Shown one piece after another: positions 27,101 to 36,229 of a stretch of DNA of 64,000 nucleotides. The position numbers and the translations under genes were made by a program. The notes beneath the pieces are model-generated. The model saw nothing but the letters and a program-made list of their open reading frames with translations, had not been told where the DNA came from and made no database searches. The stretch's first letter is position 1, and the number at the start of each line of letters is the position of its first letter. The DNA is from Oryzias latipes (taxonomy: Eukaryota; Chordata; Actinopteri; Beloniformes; Adrianichthyidae): NCBI RefSeq assembly GCF_002234675.1, contig NC_019879.2, positions 26,720,773-26,784,772 of the forward strand, read 5' to 3'.

Positions 27101-30100
27101 TCTGGACCTCCATGCCGTCAGCTGGCTGTCGGAGCTGCAATTTGACCGCCTGGTCTGCCCTCCGCCTGCGATCCTGCAGCTCCTCCACCAGCTCCTCCAG
27201 CCTCTGCAGAACCTGTCTGCTGTGTGGGGAACCCTGAGAAATTAAAATTAATTATATTTCCACTTCAATGAAACCACACAATCCTAAAAAACAAAAAGAA
27301 TGAGTGATGACTAAGAGCTGGGACAAAAAGGAGGATAAACCCTCCCACAGAAAAACCCTCTCCAGCCCTCAACTTTGCCAAAATAAAGCCTGGGGTCAAT
27401 CCAAGGAGTTATAAAATGACCATTATCTTCAAACTGCACTGAGCTGCTCAGAAAAAAAATGTAATTTTTTCCATTTTTTTAGCAGCCCGTTTCCTTTATT
27501 TTTCTTATTTTTGAATTAATGAGAAAAAGTTCACACCTCACCACTCAGCTGATCAGATAGTTGAAAATGTCAGTGAAAATCCAAAAATGAAGAAAAATTC
27601 TGAAGCTGGACATCAAAGCTATGACAGATGCAGATCACTGCAGAAGAAAATGAGTTTTCCCCTCTGTGTATCTGCAACCATCAGATTTTGTTGCCAAAAG
27701 AGATGTAATACCTCAACCTCCTCTTCCTCTTCTTTCAATTTTGTGACCTGCAGTACTCCTCCCTTCCTCTGGAGGGCTTCACTTCTCTGCAGCACTCTGA
27801 GCTCCTGCATCAGAATGCTGCAGCTGGTTAAAAGATGAAGGGATTTCTTCAGAAGATCTAAAAAAGCAAAGACATTTTCTTTTTATCTGAACATCAGGTT
27901 AACATTTTCTTCCAAGGAAAGCAGCATTTGTCCAACTGAAAGACATCAGATTCTTGATTCAGAAGTGATTGTTTAGTAAATGCTGGAGAATTTCTAAGTA
28001 GGATATTTATGAGAAATCAATTCTATATCCAAACTTGTCCTGTCAGTGCTGCAGTTAATAGTCAGACTATAAATACCAGAGCGGATCCTGAGGGTCAACA
28101 TGAACTCTGGTTACCTTTCCTCATGGTGTCATAGGAGAGCTGCCTCGCAGTGGGACCCCCCTCGCCTGGTTTCACCTGCAGACCCTCAAATCTGTCAATG
28201 CTGGCAGCAAACTGCAGACGACATGAAGAGCCACACAGAAGCCTTAGGTTTCTTTTTGAAGTTACTCTTATAAGTATTCATTGTGTGTGGACTCATGGGT
28301 CATGTGTGTTAACGGAGGGGAGTGGGGAGGGTAAGGTTTTCATTGTAATACTGTGTATGTTTTCGTTTTTAAATGTAAAGTGATTCAAGTTGCACAAGGC
28401 ATGAAGAGTGAATTTATATTGTAAAATGATAATCACCAGGAAAAAAAAATAAAGAAGACATCTTTAGTACCTCTGTGGCTTGACGGTAGAAGTCTGACGC
28501 CAGATTCAGGACTTCAAGCCGTCTTTCAAGCAGGTGAAGGAGCAGCGACCATCCTTCTGTGATGGACATTTTCATGGCAAACTTCAACCGTTCCTTCTCC
28601 TCCCACTTCCTGCTCGTCCTTTGCTCTGTAACTCCTCGACTCCTCCTCTTTGACTCATCAGCTTTCTTTTCCACCACAGCTAAAACCTCGTTCTCGTGTT
28701 TCTGTAAAGACATCATCCACATTTTAGGAAAAAGCCAAAATGTACAGAGATAACTGATCCCTGTGACTTGTGTTATTATGACTTTTTCATATTCAGTTAA
28801 GTTTAAATGTAGCACGTCTATCATTTTTTACCCTGTTTAGCCCACATGAACTGGATTATGATGCAGAAAATCAGCCAATTAAAAAAAGGAAAAGTATTTT
28901 GAACATTGTTGCTCACGATCCAGACAGTTTGAAAATGACTGCAGATATTTGACAGAGGATTTTCTTTTGGTGAAAATTCATTTAAGACAAAATTGCAAGG
29001 CGTTTTATTTATTTACATATTTATTTATGTATTTATTTAGCATGCCAATTTAACAGTGAGACAAAATTCAGCTCAGATTATCCTTCAGGAAAATACATTA
29101 ACCACAGATTTAGTTTTTACAAAAATAAATAATATAAGTAACCCATTTCTTTTGAACACAGAGGAATTATTTTATTTGCTAAAGTTTCTTTATTTAACTT
29201 TTTTGTGGGAAAAATATAAGAATATCCTTTTTCCTTTACAAATCAACACCATTGTTTTTTTTTTTTTCAAGTCTTCATCCTTAGTAAAACATCTGCAGTC
29301 GTTTAAACTTTCTTTGTTTTCTCTCAAATGTCAAAAATAAAAGCTCAAACTTAAGATTTGGCTGAAAAATACAAGACGTTTAAATAAAACTGTCAAAAAT
29401 ACTAGTATTTTATAAATATAACAATAAACACGATTCAATCGCATGTTCAACTTCACCAGCAACGTCCTTGTTAATTGGACGAGGGTCAGCTGCTGCACAT
29501 TGTGCAGCACAGGTTTTTAAATGAAAACCATTGGATGTAAATGAGAACTGGATCCAGTGAGTGTGACGTCACCCAAATGATTTACTTCCAGCTCCAACAA
29601 AATGAAGTCAATTCAGTCCCCATTATTTTTGCGACCTGGACATCACCATGTTGTGGCCTAACGATGTCAGCAAGCAGTGATTGGTCCGCTTCGGGATGAG
29701 TCAACAATTCTAAGGCAACTACTCTGATCAATTAGGAGTGAGTTCGCAGGAGGTCCACAGGCCCAAACCCCTTAAAATAAGGCTCTGGAGAATGTGTCAA
29801 TCAAATGTTTTGAACCCTTAACATGGCAACACATTCTTTCATTAAGGCGCCTGATTGGCCAGTTTATAACTTGAATAACTTTCACTAATTTATCAAATCA
29901 GCAAGCATGATAACCTTGCTTTCAATTTATGACATCTTATGGCGCCGAGTGACTCTTAAATCAGCTTTATTGTGGTCATTACAGGTAACAGAACAGTGAT
30001 TTTACGCCTCTTGTGTACCTTTAGCTTTTCCAGCAGCTGCTGCTGCTCCTGAATCAACATTTGGTTTTCCTCTGGATTTGATCCAACATCACAAAGTCCT

Positions 30101-32066
30101 GGCTGGACTTGGACCAGCTGAAGGTGGACCCGAGATCCACTCTAAGAGGGCACACAAATAAGCACCACTGTTGACGTGAAACATCCAAACAAAAGAATCA
30201 AAGCCACGTCAGAAAAATACATCACTTGTGGCCGATGTAGACTGATTTAAAGGCAAACGGGTGATAGAAGGGGGCCAATATTTTTAAAATAATGTTGAAT
30301 GCCCCCAAAAAACACACTTTTTTTTAAAGCTCTTGCCTCTATAGCGGAAGTCTGCAACTTTCAACACTTGAGAAGCCCTTCGGGTTAATTTCAAAGTCCC
30401 TTTAGAAAAATAAAACACAGCTTCGCATTTCTGTTAATGCTATTATGAAAACCATCAGTTATTTTTTTTTCATGCATAATTTCTTAAATTGTGTTACTAA
30501 CCTCAAATTGATCTTTTGTGGCACACAGTGCTAAAGATTGTTAAAACGTTGGATTACTTGATGGATTACTGGAGCATTATGGGTACCATAGCCAGTGATA
30601 AGTACTGTACTTGTAACATGTATATGTTCTTGAGGGATTTTTCTGATAATGGAGGACATACTGTATATAAAGCACATTAAGCTTAAAATTGCCTGAGTAT
30701 TTTTTTATTCAAATCGCTGTGAATCAGGAGCAGACAAAAAAAATGCAGTTTGAAAAAGATTGTATCTTTGATGTGAAAAATACGCTTGAGTAATGGATAG
30801 GGGAGGAGTTGTTCCACGCCAACGGTCCCGCCTACAACTCAGCGGTGAATTTCTAATGAATGATCTGCTGAAACTATGTCCTAGAAAATGACACAGGCCT
30901 TTTGATTTAGGCTAAAAACAGCATCATCATGATTAAAAGACCACTGGGAACCCTTTGACAGTAGATCAAAAAATGACCGGGGTGGGACTTTAACCCTTGT
31001 GCTATCTTAGATGACCCCACCCTTGCATTGAAGTGTTCTCTCTACCATGACAAAGGTGGATAAAGGTGGAAAGATTTCATGTAATCCATGGACACCAGTG
31101 AAGATCACAAATCATTGAAGAAAAAAGGTTCAGAGCACTGTCTAGTGGGTCTGGATGACCCAACTCCCAATGTTAAAGTGCCTAGGATAGCACAAGGGTT
31201 AAGTAGTTCCTAATAATCTGTTAGGAACCTGTTTCACTTGTTGATGATGGAGATGACTTCTATCAATCAGAGTTGCACCTAAATGGCTCTGGTGTTTTTC
31301 TGTGGAACAGAAGGATTTTGAATGAAGGTGTACTTTGGAGTCCTGCAGTTCCCATTCATTTCTCTGTGCAACTTTGGTTTTGTTGTCTCAAAAATGTCAA
31401 CACCATTTTGCTTTTAATGTTCAAATATGAAAAAGCAATTCCAGCGGCCCATTTCAGATCAACTCAAACTGAAAAAAGATAGACAGGAAAATGCCCTCAG
31501 TAGTCTTTTCTTTAGCAACAAAACGAGTCATTTGGAGGATTTGGAGAGTTTTCACACAAGGACCTTCCAGATTATTTTCTACAATGGTTTATTTTGCCTC
31601 CCTCTATTTAAACCAGACCTCAGGGAAACATCACAGCTGTTCATTTGGAGGCCTGAAATAAACTGCCCTGAAAAAAAGCACAAAGAAAACCAGCCAGCTT
31701 TGAAGTGCCTCATAGCAGTGAAGATGAAGATCGATTTGAAGCTCCTGGTTCAAATTCTTCACAGATAATCAGTTAAAATGTTCCCATCAACGTCCACAAA
31801 AAGCTGCAGAGTCCGATTAGTCAGTTCCAGACCTGATTATGAGTCCATTCCAAAATTATTTGACTCCAAATTTTTATTTATTTTTTTACTCAAAAATTCT
31901 TTTAATAGATTTGAGACGCCTGTCATTTTTTTCATACCTTCAAGACAGAGATGACAATTTGAGACTGACCAGCCTGGACAGCAATGGTGCTCAACGTGGT
32001 AAAAGGACAGAGGTTCATACTTTCTTCTGCGGCTTCTCTGTTCGTCTCTTCAGATTGTCCACTCAT
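9450..32066 (-). CDS. ccdc141: Coiled-coil domain-containing protein 141 (complete, 27 coding exons)
   Basis: CCDC141 (CAMDI) is a spectrin-like coiled-coil protein known to bind myosin II and DISC1 near the centrosome. Exons, 5' to 3': 32066-31938, 30141-30019, 28701-28471, 28211-28115, 27857-27712, 27233-27087, 26469-25528, 25377-25310, 24669-24543, 24357-24250, 22663-22343, 22078-21908, 21353-21207, 21144-21022, 20942-20736, 19406-19251, 17923-17774, 17593-17453, 17376-17188, 17065-16882, 16668-16556, 16409-16311, 15352-15212, 14944-14672, 13752-13430, 13338-12055, 9678-9450. All are GT/AG, phases close, total 6369 nt (2122 aa). Family marks recalled from mammalian CCDC141: STIAVQAG near the start, a WSLLLHLLERR helix, FKELKKCF...RNLK, EEGQRYVEK, SPDDISLPPL, and VEGSPVMLEVEV of the terminal Ig-like domain. 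It is longer than the roughly 1450-1530 aa human protein, mainly through exon 7 and exon 26. The start at 32066 (MSGQSEE...) lies six bases inside a likely splice acceptor, so an upstream non-coding exon is expected. Confidence 0.93.
9825..10437. mobile_element. TTAA-flanked non-autonomous DNA transposon (MITE family 2, best copy)
   Basis: Ends are TTAA-AGTCCCACTCCAA at 9825 and the matching ttggagtggcact-TTAA ending at 10437, so the terminal inverted repeats start directly at TTAA. The roughly 610-bp body has no transposase. Diverged relatives lie at about 20200-20530, 30560-30993 and 58240-58620, all sharing gaatcaggagcagac-like and gttcttgtggcat-like blocks. It lies just upstream of the ccdc141 last exon, in its final intron. 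Confidence 0.75.
11347..11848. mobile_element. hAT-type MITE (CAGGGGTCTGCAACC ends)
   Basis: The left end is CAGGGGTCTGCAACC and the right end ttacagacccctg, which are mutual inverted repeats. The body of about 500 bp contains taaagagccac typical of hAT non-autonomous elements. A clear 8-bp target duplication is not obvious. It lies in the last intron of ccdc141. A decayed relative (gaagtctgcaactttcaaca) is at about 30347. Confidence 0.7.
12055..13338 (-). CDS. ccdc141: ccdc141 exon 26: disordered linker and first half of the Ig-like domain
   Basis: This 1284-bp exon encodes a Ser/Thr/Pro/Gln-rich linker of about 390 residues and then CFTRPLSQTAMVEGSPVM and LEVEVMGHQDPMLT, the A-C strands of the C-terminal Ig-like domain. 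The donor is CACCTG|gtgggt in phase 2. It joins the first base of the exon at 9678 to give LTW-FKEQ, which fits the family's LTW(Y/F)K. Reading through the donor gives only a short spurious tail to a stop at 12000. The canonical B-strand cysteine is replaced, as I recall is also the case in mammals. Confidence 0.88.
13963..14099. mobile_element. Short MITE
   Basis: About 137 bp bounded by TGTCCGAATTCCTTCACT and its near-complement aggaatttggaca. It has no coding capacity and sits in ccdc141 intron 24. Confidence 0.55.
14221..14460 (+). mobile_element. tRNA-derived SINE
   Basis: It has a box A-like tagctcggttggtaaggt and box B-like gggttcgattg, followed by a body with gggcccttgggcaag. A second copy is at about 50084-50310. 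The tRNA part is degenerate and not a gene. It is followed at 14500-14590 by a common fish repeat tail (ttatttgtatagccc). Confidence 0.75.
15540..16250 (+). mobile_element. DNA transposon copy related to 3100-4880
   Basis: It shares gcaggtttttgggtttt, gatgtcatgaaaatggaacg and taagtgtatcctgaagt-like blocks with the elements at 3100-3310 and (inverted) 4100-4880. It fills ccdc141 intron 22 between 15352 and 16311. The apparent open frames in it are not genes. Confidence 0.55.
19195..19215. repeat. Poly-G tract beside a GT run, next to a splice donor
   Basis: About 21 consecutive G bases (plus strand) followed by a (TG)n run end 25 bp from the donor of ccdc141 exon 16 (CACT|gtacgg at 19250). 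On the transcript this is a poly-C tract just downstream of the donor. Length is prone to sequencing error. Confidence 0.8.
19800..19895 (+). mobile_element. Retroelement 3' tail
   Basis: The motif caattgaatttccccaacgt followed by gggatcaataaagaatatct and repeated cttat is the usual 3' end of a LINE/SINE family in fish. The upstream part is not recognisable. A reversed relative lies near 53210-53270. Confidence 0.5.
22900..24250. repeat. Degenerate ~36-bp minisatellite in ccdc141 intron 10
   Basis: Many imperfect units of the form ctgaatgtgtgcatgcagct followed by gcaggtgtgtgta (plus strand), 31-43 bp each, occupy most of the intron between exons 10 and 11. On the minus (transcribed) strand many units end in cattcag|gtag, a splice-donor-like sequence. 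The last unit is the 3' end of exon 10 itself. Open frames of His/Thr/Leu-rich protein here are by-products of the repeat. Confidence 0.8.
24028..24111. repeat. (TG)n microsatellite
   Basis: An uninterrupted dinucleotide run of about 84 bp lies inside the minisatellite of ccdc141 intron 10. Confidence 0.95.
24250..24357 (-). CDS. ccdc141: ccdc141 exon 10, ending inside a minisatellite unit
   Basis: This 36-codon exon reads VCRWTQLLSDSWKSEWWLSE then AEHALKTHLQLQKHIL and is phase 0 on both sides. Its last 30 bp and the donor (ATTCTG|gtacac) look like one member of the degenerate roughly 36-bp tandem array that fills the following intron. The spectrin-like region that follows here in mammals (roughly 100-150 residues) has no obvious exon before 22663, so it may have been lost or masked by the array. 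Confidence 0.75.
25528..26469 (-). CDS. ccdc141: ccdc141 exon 7: 942-bp low-complexity insertion
   Basis: This exon encodes residues about 292-605, an open 314-codon stretch rich in Ser, Glu, Lys and Gly with many RSED/SGSG/KSRSE-like motifs and no predicted heptad pattern. It starts QRLLAQWD, which resembles the QICQWD segment of mammalian CCDC141. The remainder has no counterpart I recall in mammals. It is phase 0 on both sides (acceptor ccacaacag, donor CAG|gtgaga), so it can be skipped or included without a frame change. The open frame over 942 bp in an otherwise AT-rich intronic setting supports it as coding. Confidence 0.8.
29530..29830. mobile_element. MITE-like repeat (family also at 59500-59800)
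   Basis: The blocks gagaactggatccagtgagt, atgaagtcaattcagtc and gcaactactctgatcaatta recur with moderate divergence at about 59500-59800 (gagaactggattgagtgag...) and partly at 48630-48720. No coding capacity is seen. It lies in ccdc141 intron 2. Confidence 0.6.
30994..31198. mobile_element. PiggyBac-type MITE (copy 2), nested
   Basis: 205 bp, CCCTTGTGCTATCTTA to TAGGATAGCACAAGGG, with intact TTAA on both sides (30990-30993 and 31199-31202). It is very similar to 3317-3530. The left TTAA is also the terminal TTAA of a family-2 MITE (gaccggggtgggactTTAA), so this element inserted into the end of an older one. It is in ccdc141 intron 1. Confidence 0.9.
31938..32066 (-). CDS. ccdc141: ccdc141 coding exon 1 (start codon)
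   Basis: This exon encodes 43 residues beginning MSGQSEETNR and containing STIAVQAGQSQIVISVLK, which matches the conserved N-terminal segment of CCDC141. The donor is AAG|gtatga. The bases just upstream (32073-32074) read as an AG acceptor after a pyrimidine-poor tract, so the first part of the transcript is probably a separate 5' untranslated exon that I could not place. A second in-frame ATG occurs 16 codons downstream, but the upstream one better fits the family length. Confidence 0.85.
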
Positions 32067-32074
32067 CGTGACCT

Positions 32075-35000
32075 GAGACCAAAGCTGAGGTATTTTACAG
32101 AGCAAAGAGAGAAATGTCCCCCGTTTCCTGCTTTGTCCTCTAAAAGCTTGTGCCTCTGTCTGCTCTCAAGTCGTTCATCTTTGCATGAAGATGTTCGTTC
32201 ACGGCTGCAAAGACGCCGTTTGTCCTAATCTGAGCCAGTTTCATGGAGGAAGTCCTGCACACGGCAGCTGTTCCAGTTCCTGAACAGAGAAACCTGCAAG
32301 AATAAAAGCAGAATTATGTGGTTTTGCTGCAGTACCGTCCAAACACAGCTTCTGATAGAGCAGGGAGTGGGCGAACATTATGACTCGTGTGCCACAAAGG
32401 CATTTAAAATTTGACAGAAGGGCTAGACAGTAAGCAAATGAATTGATTGATTTAGTAATCCACCTCATTCGAAAAAGAAACAACATGAAAATTGGACTAA
32501 AACATGCTTTCATTTTAATAAAAACTAATGTGTAAGTTTTAACCAGAACATTTTGGAGTTTTTATATCAACACTGTGACTTTTGTTCTCATTTTAGTGTA
32601 AATTGCGTCAATTGGTTGATGTCCCTCAGGTAAAATGCAAATGCTGCGCTCATGTGTTTTCGGAGCAATCAGAAAAATCCCTGTTCAACTCAGAAAACAC
32701 GTAAACGTCAGAAAAACAACAAATCTTCCAACACCAGATGAATACAGAATAGCTTTATGCGCCTGAACAAAGGTAAATTTTTCTGCAGTGCACCATTTAT
32801 GGGGAAACACCTGAAACACAGATGAAATAAGGTAAAAATTAGGATTATCAATATAATTTATTCTAGTTTGGCGGGCCAGATTAAACGTTTAACAGACAAC
32901 AGATGGCCCATAGGCCGTGGTTTTTCCTCCTCTTTGATAGAGCAGGATGTTGACCATCATGGACAACAGCAGCCGACTGTGAAGGAACCAAGATCAGCAA
33001 CACCCTCAGTGTAGCAACGAACGTTACTGTAGGTCATTGATTCCCACAGCCATCAGACTGCACAACACCTCCGTATGAACAGGTCATCAGTTTTATTTAC
33101 TTGTGCATTTATTTACTCTTTTGTTTGTTTGATTATTTGGTAAATTGTATCGTTACTTGTTTTTCTCTTAAGGTGACGTGATGGGATGAATTTCTCCTCT
33201 GCGAGGTTAATAAATTCATGCACACTTTTTTTTTGCTTTACTTTTTTTTGCTGCTTTAAGCTCAGAGTGGGATTTCTTCATCTTTGTTTAATCCAAACCC
33301 GACCAACAAGGCCGTGTGAAATTTCAGTCTTTCACAATACATGCGTGATATTCGTATTTCGTAAGTGTTTCTTGCGTTCGTCATTCGTCAATGTGCACAG
33401 ATGTCTGTAGAGGGTTTCGGCCAACGGGTCTTTACGTGAATTTGGTTTTGATCTGTTCAAAAAATGTGAGTTGGTAGAGAATTATGCAGTTTATGCGTAT
33501 TTTAGGTAGTAAATTCTTACGTAAATCTTGTGCAATCGTGTGTGATTTTTGCGAGATACTAACACAAATTTGTGGCTGTCCACTTTTGACTTTTCATTTT
33601 TGATTATTGGTGCATATTGCAGTTGATAAGCTGCAATTTTTAGAGCTACAGCCTGAAAATGTTCACATCAAAGATATTGAAAAGCAGAGGTGATAGAAAC
33701 CAGTTTGGGGCTTTTTGTCAGACTTTTAGAGAATAAGGGGGTTGAGGTTGAAGTGTAGACAAGGAGGCCGTACAGAGAATGCAAATAATTATAATGGGTG
33801 TTATTTTGGAAGCGGTTTAAACTCCATCTGCTGTTGGTGATTCTGCTGCTAGACTACAAACACAACACTCTGCATTCCTGCAGTATCAGGAGATTTCAGC
33901 CACAACCTTCTCCAGCAGTCCTTCAGCTGCTTCAGAGACTCCCACGTACGGCCTCATCCATGCGAGCTAATGGGTGTTTGAGGAGAACCTAAACTGATGC
34001 TGATGGAAGAGGAAAGCTCCTGAAGATGAAGTCACAAGATTTCTGGGGATGCTTGAAAAAAAAATTCCTTCATATCTCCATTTCTACCTGCTTCCCACAC
34101 TCACCTGTCTCCAGAAATTAGCCAAGCCCACTTTTAGACTGAGGCTTTAATAGAAATGTATTTCTAGCTTACTAAGAAGATCAGGATTGGGTTAGTCTGA
34201 ATCCCTCAAAATAAAAAATAAAGCAAGTTCCCAAATTCTTTGACCCCATAGACGTCCAAGGAGATCTGTGAATTTTCAGAATTCCACCCAACTTTCTTAA
34301 GATCTACATAAACAGCAGATGACAATCTAACCAACTTTTTCTCGCCATTTCTGTTGCACCGCCTATGTTAGGTTGCGGGTGTGTGAGGGGGCTGTGCAGG
34401 AGTGTAAACAGAAACAGAAAACAGAGAGCTCTAAGTGACAGCAAGGGGAAAGGGGGCGGGGTTGCTCTGCGCCAATGGTCCTTCCCAAAACATGAGAGGT
34501 GAATTTCTAATGAAATACTGCCGCTCTATAGAAATGATGTCCTTAAATTTAGCCTAAAAATGGTATAAACAAAACCAAAAGACCAGTGGGGACACTATTA
34601 CAATAGATCAAAAGATGATCATAGTGGGACCACCAGTGGGAGCACCAGATCTTTCTTTTGTGTAAAGTAAATACATCCTGATTACTTTAATTCCTAGAAT
34701 CTTTGTGGGAGTTAAGACATTTCGTTTGTTCGTCTTTCCTTTATGTCGCATCCTTTTACAATCTCCTAGAATGAGGAATAAAAAAGGTAAATAAACTTTT
34801 CTTTACTACTGTGAATTATTTTTTTCCCCCACAAAATCAAAATAGACCTATATTTATGGCTTCCGAGAAAATAAACTGTTTAAATTTCAAATGCCAACAC
34901 TTGCCTAAACATGTCATTATAATGCATAAGGAAATATATCTAGTTTTCACTACCTATAGATTGTCCCTTTATTTCATCTCCAAGTGTCCAAAGTTTATCT

Positions 35001-36200
35001 GATGTGAAGTTTTTGTGTAATTCATCAGTAATTAGATGTTAAAAAAAGTGCACAAAATGACGCATTAATTTCACCACAAAGACGTTTCTGTTCATTGTTG
35101 TTTTTTTGTTCTTCTACTGAGACGGTTGGAGGTCACAGAGGTCAGCTGTGATCTGTGGTCCCACTTCTGTTTTCTGACTGTAAAATGACAAACACACCTA
35201 CATACCTGCTTTTTAAGGGTCACAGGAACAGAAAACAGCCCGACAAGCCTGGTTCTGAGGATCCAAATGTGTCCCAACTCTGTATGGAGAGGAAGAACTA
35301 AGAGGAGGAGGAGGAGGAGGTCCGGGGTAAAAATACCTGTTGCTGAGTGACAGAGAGACATGTGGCGTCCATAAACAAACACAGCGCCCCTCCCTCCATC
35401 ACTCACTGCAACATGATGAAGAGCGCGGAGGAGGAGACAAGCTACTGAGCTCCAGTCAAAGGAAACACAGGCCACACAAAGCCCGCTGGAGCTCAGCTGA
35501 CAGCCGAGCGTGATGACTGACGCAACACAGACGCACAAACACGAGCACAGCAGACCGACTGCAAGGAGACCATTACTAAAGGTTATGTTATGTATGGGAG
35601 TATACATCTCCCATTCAAAAATATGACATCACCAATTTTAAGTAAAAACTTAATATGAATGTTTATAAACCCACTGTGTTCTGATGATGAAAACTTGGAT
35701 GATTTATAAAAAAAAGGATTTAAAATACTTTTTCTTTCGCATGAAAAATTGTTCAAACAAAAATCATTGTCTATTTTCACCAATCTAGTCAGCTTTGATG
35801 TACGCTAGTTTATTGCGGAGACTTCTGGGAAATTTCTGGGGGCCTTGATTTTGGAATTGTAGATTCAGACAGCTGTCTAAAATGAGGAGTGCATGTGCAA
35901 AGCAGCATCCTTTACCAGAACATGTGTTTTGGTGTGAAACTGACAAAAAAGAAAAACAACAAAAGATGTGGAGGACAAAAGGTATGGAGTGATATTTGTG
36001 CCATGACTCCAAGCACAACGCTCACCATATTGAACGGAAAACTTTTTTTTTTTTTTTTTTTTTTTTTTACTTGTCCTGTCCAACAGCTAGGCAGGCAGAT
36101 GAGAGCTGAGAGCCTCTTGTGTTGGACATATTTTACTTTAACAAGAGGGGTTATTAATCTTCAGACAAACCAAATGTATGACTGCATAAACCCCTTTTGT
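32075..36200. other. Intergenic region between crocc2 and ccdc141
   Basis: No protein-coding exon can be supported. The interval at about 35280-35540 is less AT-rich, and its minus strand contains gtcactcagcaacag|gtattt, which could be a non-coding first exon of ccdc141, but this is only a suggestion. A poly-T run of about 27 bp lies at 36042-36068. Fragments of MITE family 2 occur near 34480-34640. Confidence 0.45.
32945..33180 (+). mobile_element. Possible LINE 3' fragment
   Basis: The sequence cccacagccatcagactgca followed by caacacctcc, with preceding and following simple tails, resembles the C-terminal coding end (TAIRLHN-type) of fish LINEs. It is short and degenerate, upstream of ccdc141. 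Confidence 0.4.
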
Positions 36201-36229
36201 AATTAAGGCCAAACTTTATTCATTTCAAC

